DNA from: Callipepla californica brunnescens
Taxonomy: Eukaryota; Chordata; Aves; Galliformes; Odontophoridae
Length of the DNA: 64,000 nt
NCBI GenBank assembly: GCA_023055505.1
Contig: JALIRH010000045.1
Span: 1,674,001-1,738,000 of the forward strand
Direction of reading: 5' to 3'
Part shown: positions 1 through 11,900 of the stretch, piece by piece
Layout: every line of letters starts with the position of its first letter
Position numbering within the stretch: the first letter of the stretch is position 1
Translations under genes and position numbers: made by a program
Notes under the pieces: generated by a model
The model's database searches: none
What the model saw: only the letters and a program-made list of their open reading frames with translations
What the model was told of the DNA's origin: nothing

Positions 1-3000
1 TGCAATTTTTTACTCTCTGTGGTTTGTAAGATCCTTTTAGAAGCTTGGAAATAAAATTTCCTTCCCCATCTTTTTTCTTCCCTTTTTTTATTTTATATTT
101 TCCTTCCATTTTTTTTGGGGGGGAGGGGAAACCCAAACTCGCTGTTTGCAAAGAGGGCTCAGAATTCAGGATGGAACACTCAGGAGAAAGGAAAGCACTC
201 CACAGCTGCAGCTTTTGGGAGATGGGGTCTGCACGTGCAGGGGTTGCAAGCAGGAGACCTGACAGCATTTCAACCTGCGTGTGCAAAGCCAACCATGAGA
301 GCTTTGTTTCCTCACTCCCAGGATGTGGATGTGAGTCTGACTGAGAAGTTCTCTGTCCTTGTTGGGTAGAGGAGGAATGTGGTGCTCTGGGAGCTCAGGG
401 TTTGCTCAGTGAGGAGCTCTGCTGGGGGGCAATGGCAAATCTGTGAGGTATTGCTGTGTGCTGCGGTGCATACAGCATGCATGGCTCGTGTTCAGTACCT
501 GCCCCCTGCTTCCCACAGTTAAGTGCAGTTTATGAGGACTGATTTGGAGCAGGCTGAGTGCAGCCACGTGTGCAGATCGGTTTTCCATCGCTGGGCAATA
601 ACGGCACAGGGTTAGTGCAGCACAGGGGGTATTGATTGCCTTAAAACGTGCAAAGTTATACCCTCACATCACACGCCATAAAAATATATGTAATTTAGGA
701 AGTAATATGCTTTATGTGGAATCGAGAAGTTAGGAAATGTGTTAACCATGCAAGAATTCAAAGGGTTCACATACAACTCTAGCTTAAAAGAATTCCTACA
801 GCACTTTTGTACCAATGAATCCGAGTTCTGCAGAGCTGTGCTTACCCACAGCGAAGCCCTTGGTCTCCTTATCTCCCCTTCTAAGGGACAGCAATATTTC
901 AGGTGGAGTCAGCTCAGTGTTTTTGCATGACAGCATTGCACTAATTCAAGGCAAGAGCTGAGGAGCTGTCTGCATTTTCTTCTTGGAATAAAGGGAGGAC
1001 CCTCTGCTCAGGCAGTGCTATTTGTCAAAGAAAGAGACTGTTAAATGGAAGAACTTTCAGTGAAGCTCGTCCCACTAGAGATGAAGGTGACGCTTCGGTG
1101 GTTGTTGTTACATGTGTGAAATAACAGAAAGTAAAAGCGTGTTTGGGACCTTTTGGCTGCAATGACGACGTTGCTGTATAAGCTCTGATCAGAAGAAACC
1201 CTGGGAGCACAGCATGTCAGAGCTGCCTGTGACTCCAGAGACACAGCAAAGGAACCACAGGCATCTCCGTGGGCTGGGATTATGAAGATTAAAGGAGGGC
1301 AGCTAAAAACAGAACTTCCAGCCGGCTGCTTCCAGCAAGGCATGGCAGCAAGACATCAGCAGCAGAAGTGCCACGTTGACATCACTGCCAGTTACCTCCA
1401 CCTATGGTCTTCTGGAGCAATTAGCAGTCAATGTTTGGGCATTTAAAGTCATCACTTGGATGACAAAAAGGACTGAGTGACACTGATGCTCGTGATTTGG
1501 CTTTAATTAAAGGAAGACAGAATATATGAAAGGCAGAGATGAGAGTAGGTGATGTGAAGCCTTGGTGGAACTCCAAAGTCACGGGGCTTCTCAGGGTCAG
1601 AGTCTGCAAGAGAAAGAAGGATGTTTTAGGGTGTGTTTCTTCATCAGCAAGGAAATCATTAACAGCACAGCGAGATGCCTTCTCTCTTTTAAACTTGGAA
1701 GCAGAGACCAATCGTGGAATGATTGCTCATGAGCTGCACCAATGGCCTGCTCTTCTACAGTGCCCTCTGGACTCCATTTTGCCGTCCATCTGAAGAGAAA
1801 GTTTCCCCAACGTTCAGTGCACTCTTTGAAGCCGTCTTTAGGGGGTACGCAGTTTAATTACTATGGGAAACTGGTGAGGGTTAGCCCGGCCTCTCCTTGC
1901 ACAGCGGTGCGAGTGCTGTGGAATTCAATGGAGTGCTCAGCATCCTTTTCCCCAAAACGGGAACTTTGCGTCTCTCACAGCACTGTTGTGATGTTTTAAT
2001 GCGTGGGAAACCTTTTTGGGACACTGGTTTTAAATCCTGCGAAGGCTGCCGAGTTCCGTAACGACCGCAGCTGTTACGTATGGAAAGCACGGCTGAAAAT
2101 GTGTTTTCTTTTTGCTTTGGATGCAGTTGTGAGGTCTGCAGCATTTGAATGATCATTTAACTCTCAGGTCTTACAGGAGGAGTAGAGCCATTCTGCTGCA
2201 GCTCCGTGCCCTGGTGGTGCAGAAGGCAAACCTTGCTGCACCAGTATGCCAGGCAGAGAGCGACCCAAGAAGTAGAAAAGAAGTAGAAAACCTCGGCTGT
2301 AATGAACGGAGCAGTTCCTAGGTGTCACTGCAGCCCCAGCTGACGGAACTGGGAGAGCCCTCCACTGGCACAGCCCCAGGGAAGTGGAAACCGATCCAAC
2401 AAAGAACTTAAAGCTGCTCCGACTGCGAGAGATTTGCTATGAGAATATGGGCTGTGTTGTAAACACGGAGGTCTGGAGCCTTCCTCGGGGCTGAAATAAC
2501 TCATTTGGCATTTAGCGCTGGTCCTGGGTATTGCTACTCTTGAAATCCTGTTTATAGGATGTGTTTTTCCTGTAACTGAAACTCTGGGATTCAGAGAAAG
2601 CTTTTCCCAGCAGCAGTATAACAGTTCCATCCCTCATCGTCCCCTCCTCAGCAATGTGATCCACAACACAGCGGCCGCCCGTCACCCACCATCAAACAGG
2701 GATTTGGTTCTGCTCACTCGTCCTGGACAGTGACATTGGAACAGGACTTCCAAGGGCAGCAAAGTGGCTGAGAACGGCGATTTCACATCCCTGGGGAACG
2801 TTACCGTGCCAAGATTAATCAATGATTTTCCAGAGAGCTCCCTCCCCTTTTATTTCCATTTTATTTTGGCCTCTGAGGGAAACACGAGTCCTTCCCGTTG
2901 GCCGAGGAACAAGAGTTCATCAGAACTGTGCAGCTAATCTCTTCTCAGCCAATAACCATTGGCACCACAACTTATCCAAGTGCAAAGTTTGCTTTGGTTA

Positions 3001-4066
3001 AGTAGTCGTGACACCATCAGAGTTGAAACAAAGCAAAATATCTTTGCAATGGAAAACGGATAAAATACTTTGCGATGGAGAACGTATCGTAGAGGTCAAC
3101 CCAAGGTTGTGGTTGGACAACCTGGAGGCAGTTGTTCTGCAGTCACAAGGAGGAGGACAAACAGAACCTGAATTACTCCCAGCTGTGTGAGCGTGCAATG
3201 ATTTCCACACCTGACCAGGTGACTGCGAGTAATGGTCAACAGGCAAATAAGCTCCAATAAGTTCATTAACAACTTAAAGAAATAATGAGAAAATACTCAA
3301 GGGTAGATTGCCATCAGCTTAGGAGTGCCGTAGGACTGGAGAAGGGTTTGTTTTTTAGTGGTAGGGCTGGCCACCTGAAATGCCACATAGAACAAGAAAG
3401 AACAAAAGCTTTATTAAAGGAGCAACTCTTTAACCAGTAAGACACCAACCTTCATCTTGGATGTTCCAGAGCAGCTCGTAGAAGTTCACAAATTGCTTAT
3501 AAATGCACTTTAAAGTCTCATTAAAACCTTCAAATCAGCAGGAGGAGTGCTAACACACCACGTGGACGGCAAATCAGAGTTGTGTTGCACCGGACTGAAA
3601 GAATTAGAGCCCACTGAATATGCTCGTGTGCTGTGTTTTTTTCCCTTTTACTCTTTGTAGGCAGCTTCAATGAAATACATTTACACTTGATATCATGCAA
3701 ATTGTCCTAATTTCCAGAAGCTGTGTTTCCTGATCTTTTTTCCTCCCACTTTTTGATGTTTGATGTGTTTCTCTCATAGCCGAGTCCCTCTTGCCAATAC
3801 ATGAGATGCTGCATATTTGATGAGGACAATTAAACAGGAGTTTTGTCAAAGTGCTTTAAGCTCCAAAGCCGATCTTCCTTCCCCCACCCCCCACTCCTGG
3901 CTGTGTTCAGCACTAGGAGAAAGGCCACCAAGATCAATAAGGCTTTTCCATTTTAACACTGATTTCTCTAGATGTGCCACTTAATAAAGCTAGAAAAAGT
4001 GAAGAGAATGCTTGTTAAGAAAATGAAGGCATGGAAACCACTCAAAAATGGGATAAGTGAGGGAAT
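1..4066. other. Unannotated single-copy DNA
   Basis: About 4 kb with no recognisable gene, RNA or transposon. Base composition is mixed, with a pyrimidine-rich stretch near 57-115 and a small 11-bp direct duplication at 2,269-2,290. Open frames are short (about 100 codons or less), occur on both strands and have no recognisable domains, as expected of intronic or intergenic DNA. Confidence 0.6.
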
Positions 4067-4280
4067 GATAGAAGCACAGAGCTGGAGTGGATGGGTAAAA
4101 CCCCTTCAGGTCCCACCAATCACAGTCTCTACATCAATTTGGATGTAGAGACGCATGTCCACAACTTCTGGAGGGCAAAGAGTTGTTCTGCAAAACCTCC
4201 CGTGCTGCAGTTTGTGCCCATCACCTTCCACCATGGTGCTGGGCACCACTGAACAGAGCTCTGTGCTCCCACCAGGAGAG
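4067..4280 (-). repeat. CR1 LINE fragment, decayed
   Basis: Diverged CR1 piece lying antisense, with its 3' end at the low coordinate. The phrase GCTGCAGTTTGTGCCCATCACC near 4,205-4,225 matches the better-preserved CR1 at 39,632-40,022 (TGCTTCAGTTTGTGCCCATTTCC), and the left end keeps a degraded ATAGAAGCACAGAGC terminus. CR1 is a non-LTR retrotransposon that inserts 5'-truncated, so only the 3' part is present. It abuts the downstream side of the tRNA gene. Confidence 0.7.
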
Positions 4281-4289
4281 GATTGCCAC

Positions 4290-4371
4290 CGACGAGGATG
4301 GGATTCGAACCCACGCGTGCAGAGCACAATGGATTAGCAGTCCATCGCCTTAACCACTCGGCCACCTCGTC
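4290..4371 (-). tRNA. tRNA-Ser (anticodon GCT)
   Basis: An 82-nt class II tRNA that decodes AGC/AGU serine codons. Read on the minus strand, the cloverleaf is complete. The acceptor stem GACGAGG/CCTCGTC has 7 of 7 pairs with discriminator G. The D stem is GCC/GGC, and the anticodon stem ATGGA/TCCAT encloses CTGCTAA with GCT at 4,338-4,336. The 14-nt variable arm has a GTGC/GCAC stem, and the T stem GTGGG/CCCAT has one G-U pair. The internal Pol III promoter is intact: A box TGGCCGAGTGG (4,364-4,354) and B box GGTTCGAATCC (4,311-4,301). There is no intron and CCA is not encoded, as usual in eukaryotes. Oddly, the first run of four T on the transcribed strand is about 94 nt beyond the 3' end (4,195-4,192), inside the CR1 fragment, so termination may be inefficient. 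Confidence 0.96.
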
Positions 4372-4609
4372 TGCCAAATTTGGATGCTGAAGATGCAGTA
4401 AAGCTCCAGTTTATTGTCGTTATCAGAATGGCTTCTAATTAGACATGACTGTCTGGGTTGCCATTAAATCCTCCTCCATTTCTCTGTGCTATACTGCATT
4501 TTTGAAAAGGCTACGGACGCACCAACCGTATCTATTTCAACCCCACTGATAGCAGTAAGGAATTGTAAGGCTGCTGCTTCGTTTTCTGCTTTCTGATTCT
4601 TTTTTTGTT

Positions 4610-4960
4610 TGTTTAAAGCGTGATTAATCCCACACCAAGAGCTTCAGATGGATTTAATCAAATCAAACTAATTAAAATTAGTTGTGTGCTAATTATGCTC
4701 CGAGTCTCAGAGCTGACTCGAGACCGGGAGTTAACGCACTCTCCTGAGTCACACGGGGCAGAGAGCTTGGCCTCTGGATTTGGGTATCAAATTCATTTCC
4801 AAGTCCAATCCAACCTGAGGCTTTAAAAGAGAAGAGCTGACGCCAGTCTGCGTTGTCACTTCAGCTAAAGCTCCTTTGTCTCTCCACGACGAGATGATTA
4901 CGGGAAAGCCTCTATCATCCCTTTGAATTGAAGAGTGGAGGGAGCAGCTTTTCAAACCCA
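4610..4960. promoter_or_regulatory. Candidate conserved enhancer, homeodomain-rich
   Basis: High-complexity sequence without repeats, containing a bicoid-class OTX/PITX-type site (GATTAATCCC, 4,622-4,631), a palindromic homeodomain pair (CTAATTAAAATTAG, 4,668-4,681) and a further CTAATTA-like site downstream. Such clustering is typical of developmental enhancers, but the call rests on motif reading only; no conservation data were available. Confidence 0.25.
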
Positions 4961-5084
4961 AAGGTCTCCCATAGCCCTGGGTGGACACGTCTCACTGCCC
5001 GTTCCCCATCCCAATGGCATCAGCACAGACCTGCGTGGGAGGGAGAGTTAAATGATGCGAGCAGCCCTACAGCAGAGGAGCATG

Positions 5085-5525
5085 CATGGTCAGTGTTTGA
5101 AAAAAATAGCGTTGAACGCTTATTAATTGTCAGCCAGTGATGCAGCACATCGTGCCCCTTCGGGACCGCTCGTTTATTGTCCTGCCATCACCTATTAACA
5201 TCAGGTGGGCTGAGTCAGCCACTGGAAAGCACGCGCCCTTCAGAAGGGAACCGGCGTGATTCTGTACCAAAATATTTGAATGTCTAACCAATAAATGTTC
5301 TAACAGCTTCACCCAACTGCTCCCACGGGGCTCTGCTTTCATTCTGTATTCCCTCTGAAGTGTTTGTTTGCAAGCGGATTCTCTTTCAAGTGTGCCTGTT
5401 GCTGACGGGCTTCTGTAGGAACGATTTAACACAGCTATCCGGAACCTCTGACCGCTGCAGTGCTGTATCGTTTGGCACTAAAGCTGTTGCTTCCATTCCT
5501 GACCGTTTTGGGTAAATAACAGTCA
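5085..5525. promoter_or_regulatory. Candidate regulatory element with MARE palindrome
   Basis: Repeat-free segment carrying the 11-bp palindrome GCTGAGTCAGC (5,209-5,219), which matches the core of the Maf recognition element bound by large/small Maf and NF-E2-type factors. An E-box (CAGGTG, 5,202-5,207) lies immediately upstream. The motif is seen directly; regulatory function is inferred. Confidence 0.25.
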
Positions 5526-5529
5526 TTAA

Positions 5530-5550
5530 TTTTTTTTTTTTTTTTTTTTT
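5530..5550. repeat. Poly-T tract, 21 T
   Basis: Uninterrupted run of T. No retrotransposon body with a matching poly-A tail is recognisable beside it on either side. Confidence 0.95.
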
Positions 5551-5894
5551 GCATTTTGAAGTATTTACCCTGCTGCAGTAAAATGTCCCGCATCAGATGA
5601 GCTTGGATTCTATTACAGGAGAGGGAGTTGGACTAATTTAGAGCACATTTGACCATGTAATGCTGAGCCATTAACAGATAATTGAGGTTGCTCAGAAGCC
5701 AGCATCGTTCCAGCTGTAATTTTGTCCTGCTGCTCCACACCACAGCCACAGATTCTGCACCGCGCTCTCTTGCATGTTATGTGATTTGGTACCTCACACC
5801 TGAACCCAAACTTTCAGAAACTGAAACGTTTGCCTTTGGGTTTGCCAGGGATTTTGGGGGACTCGTTGACGCACTGTGCCCAGAGGTTCAAAAC

Positions 5895-5960
5895 GAATCA
5901 TGGAATCGCAGTCCACCCAGGTTGGAAAAGGGCTCTAAGGTCTTCCATCCAAATGTCTTT
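5895..5960 (-). repeat. CR1 3'-end scrap
   Basis: Short antisense CR1 terminus: ATCATGGAATCGCAG followed by GGTTGGAAAAGGGCTCTAAGG, the reverse complement of the usual CR1 tail (CCTTNNAGNNCCTTTTCCAACC plus degenerate ATTC octamers). Confidence 0.7.
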
Positions 5961-8900
5961 GTGCACAAAGGGAATGCTGTGGGAGCACCGGGTGCTGTGG
6001 CACCGTGGCAGGTGGTTCATGCACTGCATCTGAAAGTGGTTTCACTTTTTGTTCTCTCATCCAGATGATTTCTCAGGAGAAAACTGGAGGCACTCAGTCC
6101 TTTGGTTTGGGGTTTTCTGCCTTGTTTTGTCCCATCTTGTTCTTAATGCTCATAATGAAGCCAGAAATGTTCACTAATTGTAAGGCTAGCCATGCCATAA
6201 AACATCTGAAAAAAAAAAAAGGCCAAAAGTTATTCTTATCACTCAGTCTGTATTATTTGAGAGTGGACATTTCAAAATGGCAAGACTAGAAAGGAATCCC
6301 AAGGATCCAGATCCCAAAGACTGGGTTCTAATTAAAATCCCACCCAACCTCCAGAAAGTCAGGGCTGAGAACCTCTGCTGACCATGACTGATGAGAGACT
6401 TCAGACAAGCCACAAGCAGCCACGGCATGGCTTGGGGGAACTTTTTTTTAGCTCAGCTCTATGACATCCATAGCACTCCGGTGAAGCGATGTTCTGCGGT
6501 CTTAAATACATCCCCAAATGTGATTGCAGAGAGCTTTGTGAGGTACAGTTTGTCTGACAATTAACTGGAGTTTCATCAGGAGCTCTGCAAGTCATAGCAA
6601 GCACACCTCAAGGGAAATGTACTTTATTTTGGTGCATCCATCGTGCTCACCCAGTGCCTGGTAACAAATGGCAGCAGCACTTTCTCTTTTTGCTCTGCTT
6701 GCTGACACGATGGAATTAGGAGCGACCTCCTGAGATGATGGCCACAGAGTTTCCCTGCAGCCAGGAAAACCCTTTGCATGGGTTTAGAGGCTTACTTGAA
6801 GGAAGCATCTGTTATAATTAGGAAATCAATTCCCTTGCATCAGGATGTTGAGGAGGATTAGGCGTGACAACAGGCTACACCTGTAAGGAGGTACATAATA
6901 GAAGTTAGTGGGTGGTTTTTAGAAAGAAAGCTCTGTTTGCAAATAGTTTGTTGGTTGAAGGGCTTGAGGATCAAAGAAGGGTGGCAAGGTGTGCTACGGT
7001 GCTTAGAAGAAAGCAATGAGGATGAAGCACAGCTGCAAGGTAATTGAAACTGCTGTTATTTTCACTGCTTTTTTGTACTGAGGGAGTTACCAGCTCTTTG
7101 AGTCCCAGCCTGGAAAGCTGCTGGCTTTACTGGGAGGATATCCTGTAGGAGAGGAAACGATGAAGGTTTGAATGCAGGTAACAAAAAAGTCAGCGTTTAG
7201 GGTCTGAAGTGTGAGCTCAAGGCCAAAATGGGCCCTGTGAGGCCCAGCAGAGAGATGGGGCTATTCCAGAAAACATTAGCAAAGATCAATAAAGCTCACT
7301 GGGAGGAAAGGAAACCTAACTGCTGCCTCGACACAAGCAACAGCGAATTAGAAGGGAGAAAGACAGCGCAATTAAAACTGCGGGCGTGTTATCCAGAGCT
7401 GTGGTGTGTGTGGTTTTTGGGAGGAGGCTCCTGCTTTCTTTTTTTAATCCAGATCAACCATAATGGAGATAACCATCGCTAGTCTGAAAGACAAGGAGCA
7501 AACTTCCTGCATCCTTAGGTGGGAGATGCTGGTGTTGCAGGGAGCCTGGTGCAGGACGAGGTGGTTCACCCCGCTTCAGGAAGCGTGGCACTGCCTCAAA
7601 AAGTGCCAGTTTTCTGTAAAACACAGTTAAACATCTCAACCACTTGTAGGCATTCATTGGAGGTTCCACACTATTTGTACCAGCATCAACTACAACGCAG
7701 CGTCCTGGCAGCACTCCACCAGGGGCAATTGATTTTGCCTCTCCAGATTTCCACTCCCTGGGATCTGATTGAGTGGTTTTGTTTTTTTTCACAGCGAACC
7801 TAATCCACCCACAGGGCGAAAGCACTTTGCTTTGCTCTTGACAATCAAGCGTTTCGTTTGCGTTTTGCATCTGCCATTGAAGCGCCAGCTGCTGGTGGTG
7901 AGAACTATAGGGATTGATCATTATTTCCCCTATAAATCCATGGTGCAGTACTGCTGGCGTGGAGGAGCAGCCCTCATTCCAAGTCAGGGATGGCTGTGCT
8001 GCACTGATTGGAGATGTCAGAGAGCAGTGTGTGCTGCAGTGCGTTGCAGGGAAGCAGCACAGAGGAGGGGAAGGGATAACTGTGTGTGCTAGAACGTGCT
8101 TGCTGGATCTGTGTGCTATAGCACTACGTGGTCCAGCACATCTATAAATCCTCTTCAGACTGCTTGTTCACTGCTGCATCTTTTCTTACCCTTTTCCCTT
8201 CCGTTTCTGTACTCATTTTGGAGATGTCAGGCCACAGTGTTCTCCTTTAGGCTTCTGGTGACTGGCTGACAGTCTCAGCCCAAGACTTGATGCTCCCATA
8301 TGTATTTTACAGCACAGCTGCATATCAATCATCTACTGGTCAACACTTGATGTCAAAGCATCATTGGAAGTAATTTACTTAAAAGAATGACAAGGAAAGC
8401 TCTAAGTCATGCAGACAGGGGAAACAGAGTCTGTTTAGTGCAGATAATTTGAGAGGCACATTTCTACCAGATTGCACATCTCCTAGTGGATAGGAAGGAC
8501 TCTAGCATGGTGAATTATTTAGATGGGTAGGAGCACAGACAAGGGCATCTGTCCATGTGTTTTAGAAGCTTCTGGCACCACTAGGTGGGCACCGTAGATA
8601 ATATTTTAGCAGTGCAGCAGTATGGTATGATAGAACCATCTCAAGAAAGGAGTGCAACCTGCAGTTTAATTACTCTAAGCAGACTCCTGCAGTTTTTTGT
8701 TGCTGTTGTTGTTTTCCTATTAAATGCATGAGTGAGAAAACAAAACTTGCATTTTCTCCTGCAAGTACGGCAAGCTAGATGATCCAAGGGGAGCCTGACA
8801 TGGGCAGGGTTTCTCATGCTGCAAAGGATCTGCAAGCTTCCACACTGTGCATGGCACACAGCGAGCTGGTCTGCTGGCTGCTGGAAGCACTGGGACTGAG

Positions 8901-11900
8901 CAGGCTGGGCAATGCTCCTGGCAGTGCTCGGGAAGCGAGCTGGGGCATTAGTAAGTCTTCTGCAGAAGGCAGCTTCTATTGTGACTCGCTCAAAGGCTGT
9001 GTTACAAGATCTTATTTACTTCCAGCTTGCATAGTGGGGTTCTGTCTGACTTGAGCTCCCTAGGATCGTGGAAACTTGTCGGTAACAATGAAGTAACAGA
9101 ATTTGTGCATTAAAATTCAAGAGGAGTGTTTTGAAGTCTTCCCAAGGAGGCGGTCTTTGGCTGCTGAGTGTGTTGATCTCTTTCCTTAGTGCTACAGCAT
9201 CACCTTCTAATAAAATCAATGCATCTTGCAATTAACTCCTCAGAAGACAGGGTATCCTTGGCTACCATCAAACCAGGAAGCTCTCTGGTTCATATTCCTG
9301 TATTTCTGGCTTTAAAACTGTGTGTTCATTTAAGTAAAAGAAAAAATAATGGAGGGTGTTGGGAGCCTGGCAGGGAGACGTCCGATTCTCGTGTCACTTT
9401 GCTGACTGTATTTCTTATCTTCTGTAATGTTGTGAACCACAATGGAGACTCTGGTTGCTCTCCATCCACCTGTTCCCTCCTGTAATGCCCCTGCATAACA
9501 AACAAGAATTTTTCCTTCGTCGCCCTTGATTACCTGTAATCCTCTATGCAAAGCTTCTGGACATCGGGCAGGTCTGTGAAATGCTCTGGGATTATACAAG
9601 CTGATCTGGTGATGAATTTAAGCCTCTCTGCATTTCTTAAAATCTGCATAAGTGTATCTCTTCCTTACAGTGTAGCAGGCTTCCACTGATGCTGACACTT
9701 CACTGCACGCAGAAATACTGCAAGGCAGCAGCACTGAAATGGGATTATGGACTCTGATCTGAAGAGAGGCAGTTTGTACCCCGTGACTTCTGGTGCTATC
9801 TGTAATATGCAGTCACATTACGACTGTCCATATCAGTGATCGGGTTCTATCTGCACTGCTCAGGGATCTGCACAGCCCTCCATCGGCGCCTGCGAGGAGA
9901 CCAAAAACTCAGCTTTTAGCCTCAAAATGCATCATCTACCTGCTGCAAAACCAGCTCTGAATTTGCTTTTAAACAGCGATCTCTTGCTTTTATGGACTAC
10001 AGCTGCAGGAGCTGTGAGATGCTCTGCTGTATGGTGCAGCACACAGAGGTTTGTGTAAGGCCATCTCAGTTCCAGCAGAGTTGAGCTGCCCAGAAGTGTT
10101 CGCTTGTCAACTTCCCTCCTAATTTAAGACAACAGCGATCATCTGAGTGCCATCCAACAAGTGGATGTACTCTTCCCTTTTAAATAGCCTCACCTTTTCA
10201 GTTTTCATCTAAAGCATGATGCGGAATGAGAAATGTTAAAGATGGAAACCTCTGCTCTGTGCGCACAGATGGCCTTAAAATCAAACAGAAAACCCTCTCC
10301 ATGCACTTCAGTGGTCAGCAGCAAAACCTCAGCCTGTGAGATGGTAATCTTGTCCAGGGAGCTGCCTCACTTGGTTCTTCCCTTGCTTCATATGCTGTCC
10401 CTTGCCGACCCCAGGGCTCTCCAGAAAAAACTCTGGAAGCAGATCGCTCCCTTGCACTCAGCTTGTGGCATCGAGGGGAAGATTCAATTCTTACGAGGAC
10501 ACGATTCAGGGAAGGTTTGGGAAATGTGACTCACTTCCCCAGGCTGGAAGTGAGCCAGGGGTGTAAATGCACAAGGCCTGGCAGGGAACCAAGGAGCCAG
10601 GATTTCACTGATACATCATCTGCCTCTAAAGGCTGAAGAAACAAAGCTGGCATAAGCTATTATCTTCCCACATACGGGATCAGCGTTTCACACAATCCAC
10701 ACTGGGTTAGGGTGTGTGTGTGCGTATCATAGACGTGCTTCTATCCTTTCTGGAGGTTAATTTTCAGGTTATTATCTGCTGGTGGATTTTTACATGTTGT
10801 TAGTGCTCACTTGCAAGGAGTTGAAAATTATGCTGCTCATTTGGGAGCTCTGGATGCTGGAATACATCTGAGTGCTTAAGCAATGGTGGAGAATGTGCTT
10901 TAAAAAGGAAAAGATACCAAGCTGTGTTGCGATTGCCTTCAATCTCTCCATAAAGATATGGACTGCATTGTGAAAATGCTTTAAGTTCAGCTTATAATGT
11001 CCACTTGGGATGGAAATGGCACAACAGGAACAGTGCTTGCAAAAACAAATGGGTGCTGACAGAGGTGAGGGTGAAGTCAAAGAAAGCTCATCCAGGAGTC
11101 GTATCAAGGCTCTTTTCTTCAGCTGGGACTTGCCTTCCTGAATGTTATGATGCCTTCTGCCAATATTCATCCTCCCTTCCCCACCTGAATCCTTGTGACA
11201 CTTCACACCTCTCTCCTATTTTGTGGGTTCATCTCTCAAACATTTCTCATACAGGTTGGTCTCACATGTCGGTTTATGATCTCTATAAAACTTGATGTTC
11301 CTCTGATATGGGTAATTGCTTTAGATTGGCTTGTAAAACCTTTCAGAACTTGATGTCAAGTTCCTCTTTCAGTCCAAACCAAGCACAAGAAAACTTCTTT
11401 AGGTCCCAGTGATCTGCTTACTGTGTACCAGTGGCCTCGTCAAGAATGTTAATGTCTACAGTTAATTCACCCAGAATGTTTGTGCTGAAGAAAAATACTG
11501 CTGTGGTGATTAAGCTATGAGGTAAACTCACCCTTCAGTATGTTTAAAGACCTTGAATAGGGTGGAACTCCATTAGTATAGTGGGATCTGCTAGGAGGTA
11601 AACGTGGCAAGGCAGCTCAGCAGAATGTGCTGCATCCTGTGGGTTCCCCTCCCTCACTGCCTTCATTTTGGTGCAGAGCCGTTCTTTTAGCCATTCTTTT
11701 CATGGTGAACAAATTCCAGGCTTCCTGCACAGCCACGTGGCTTCAGCAGTGGTTCTGTGGGAGAACTATCAGCGGCTCAACAGGTAAAGCACTGATTGTG
11801 CTTGTCTGAGTGCTCCACCAGCAGGGTGTGAGTGCAGAACAGAAGAAATAATAATAACAATGAAAATTCTCTTTCTGGTAAAGCCTCCCATTGAACAATG

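Noticed and set aside
7715..7731. CTCF-like site (CCACCAGGGGCAAT)
   Set aside because: Only the core partly matches the CTCF consensus and the flanks diverge; too weak to report.
7454..7921. Minus-strand 155-codon open frame
   Set aside because: No recognised motif, and several shorter frames overlap it in other registers. Length is compatible with chance.
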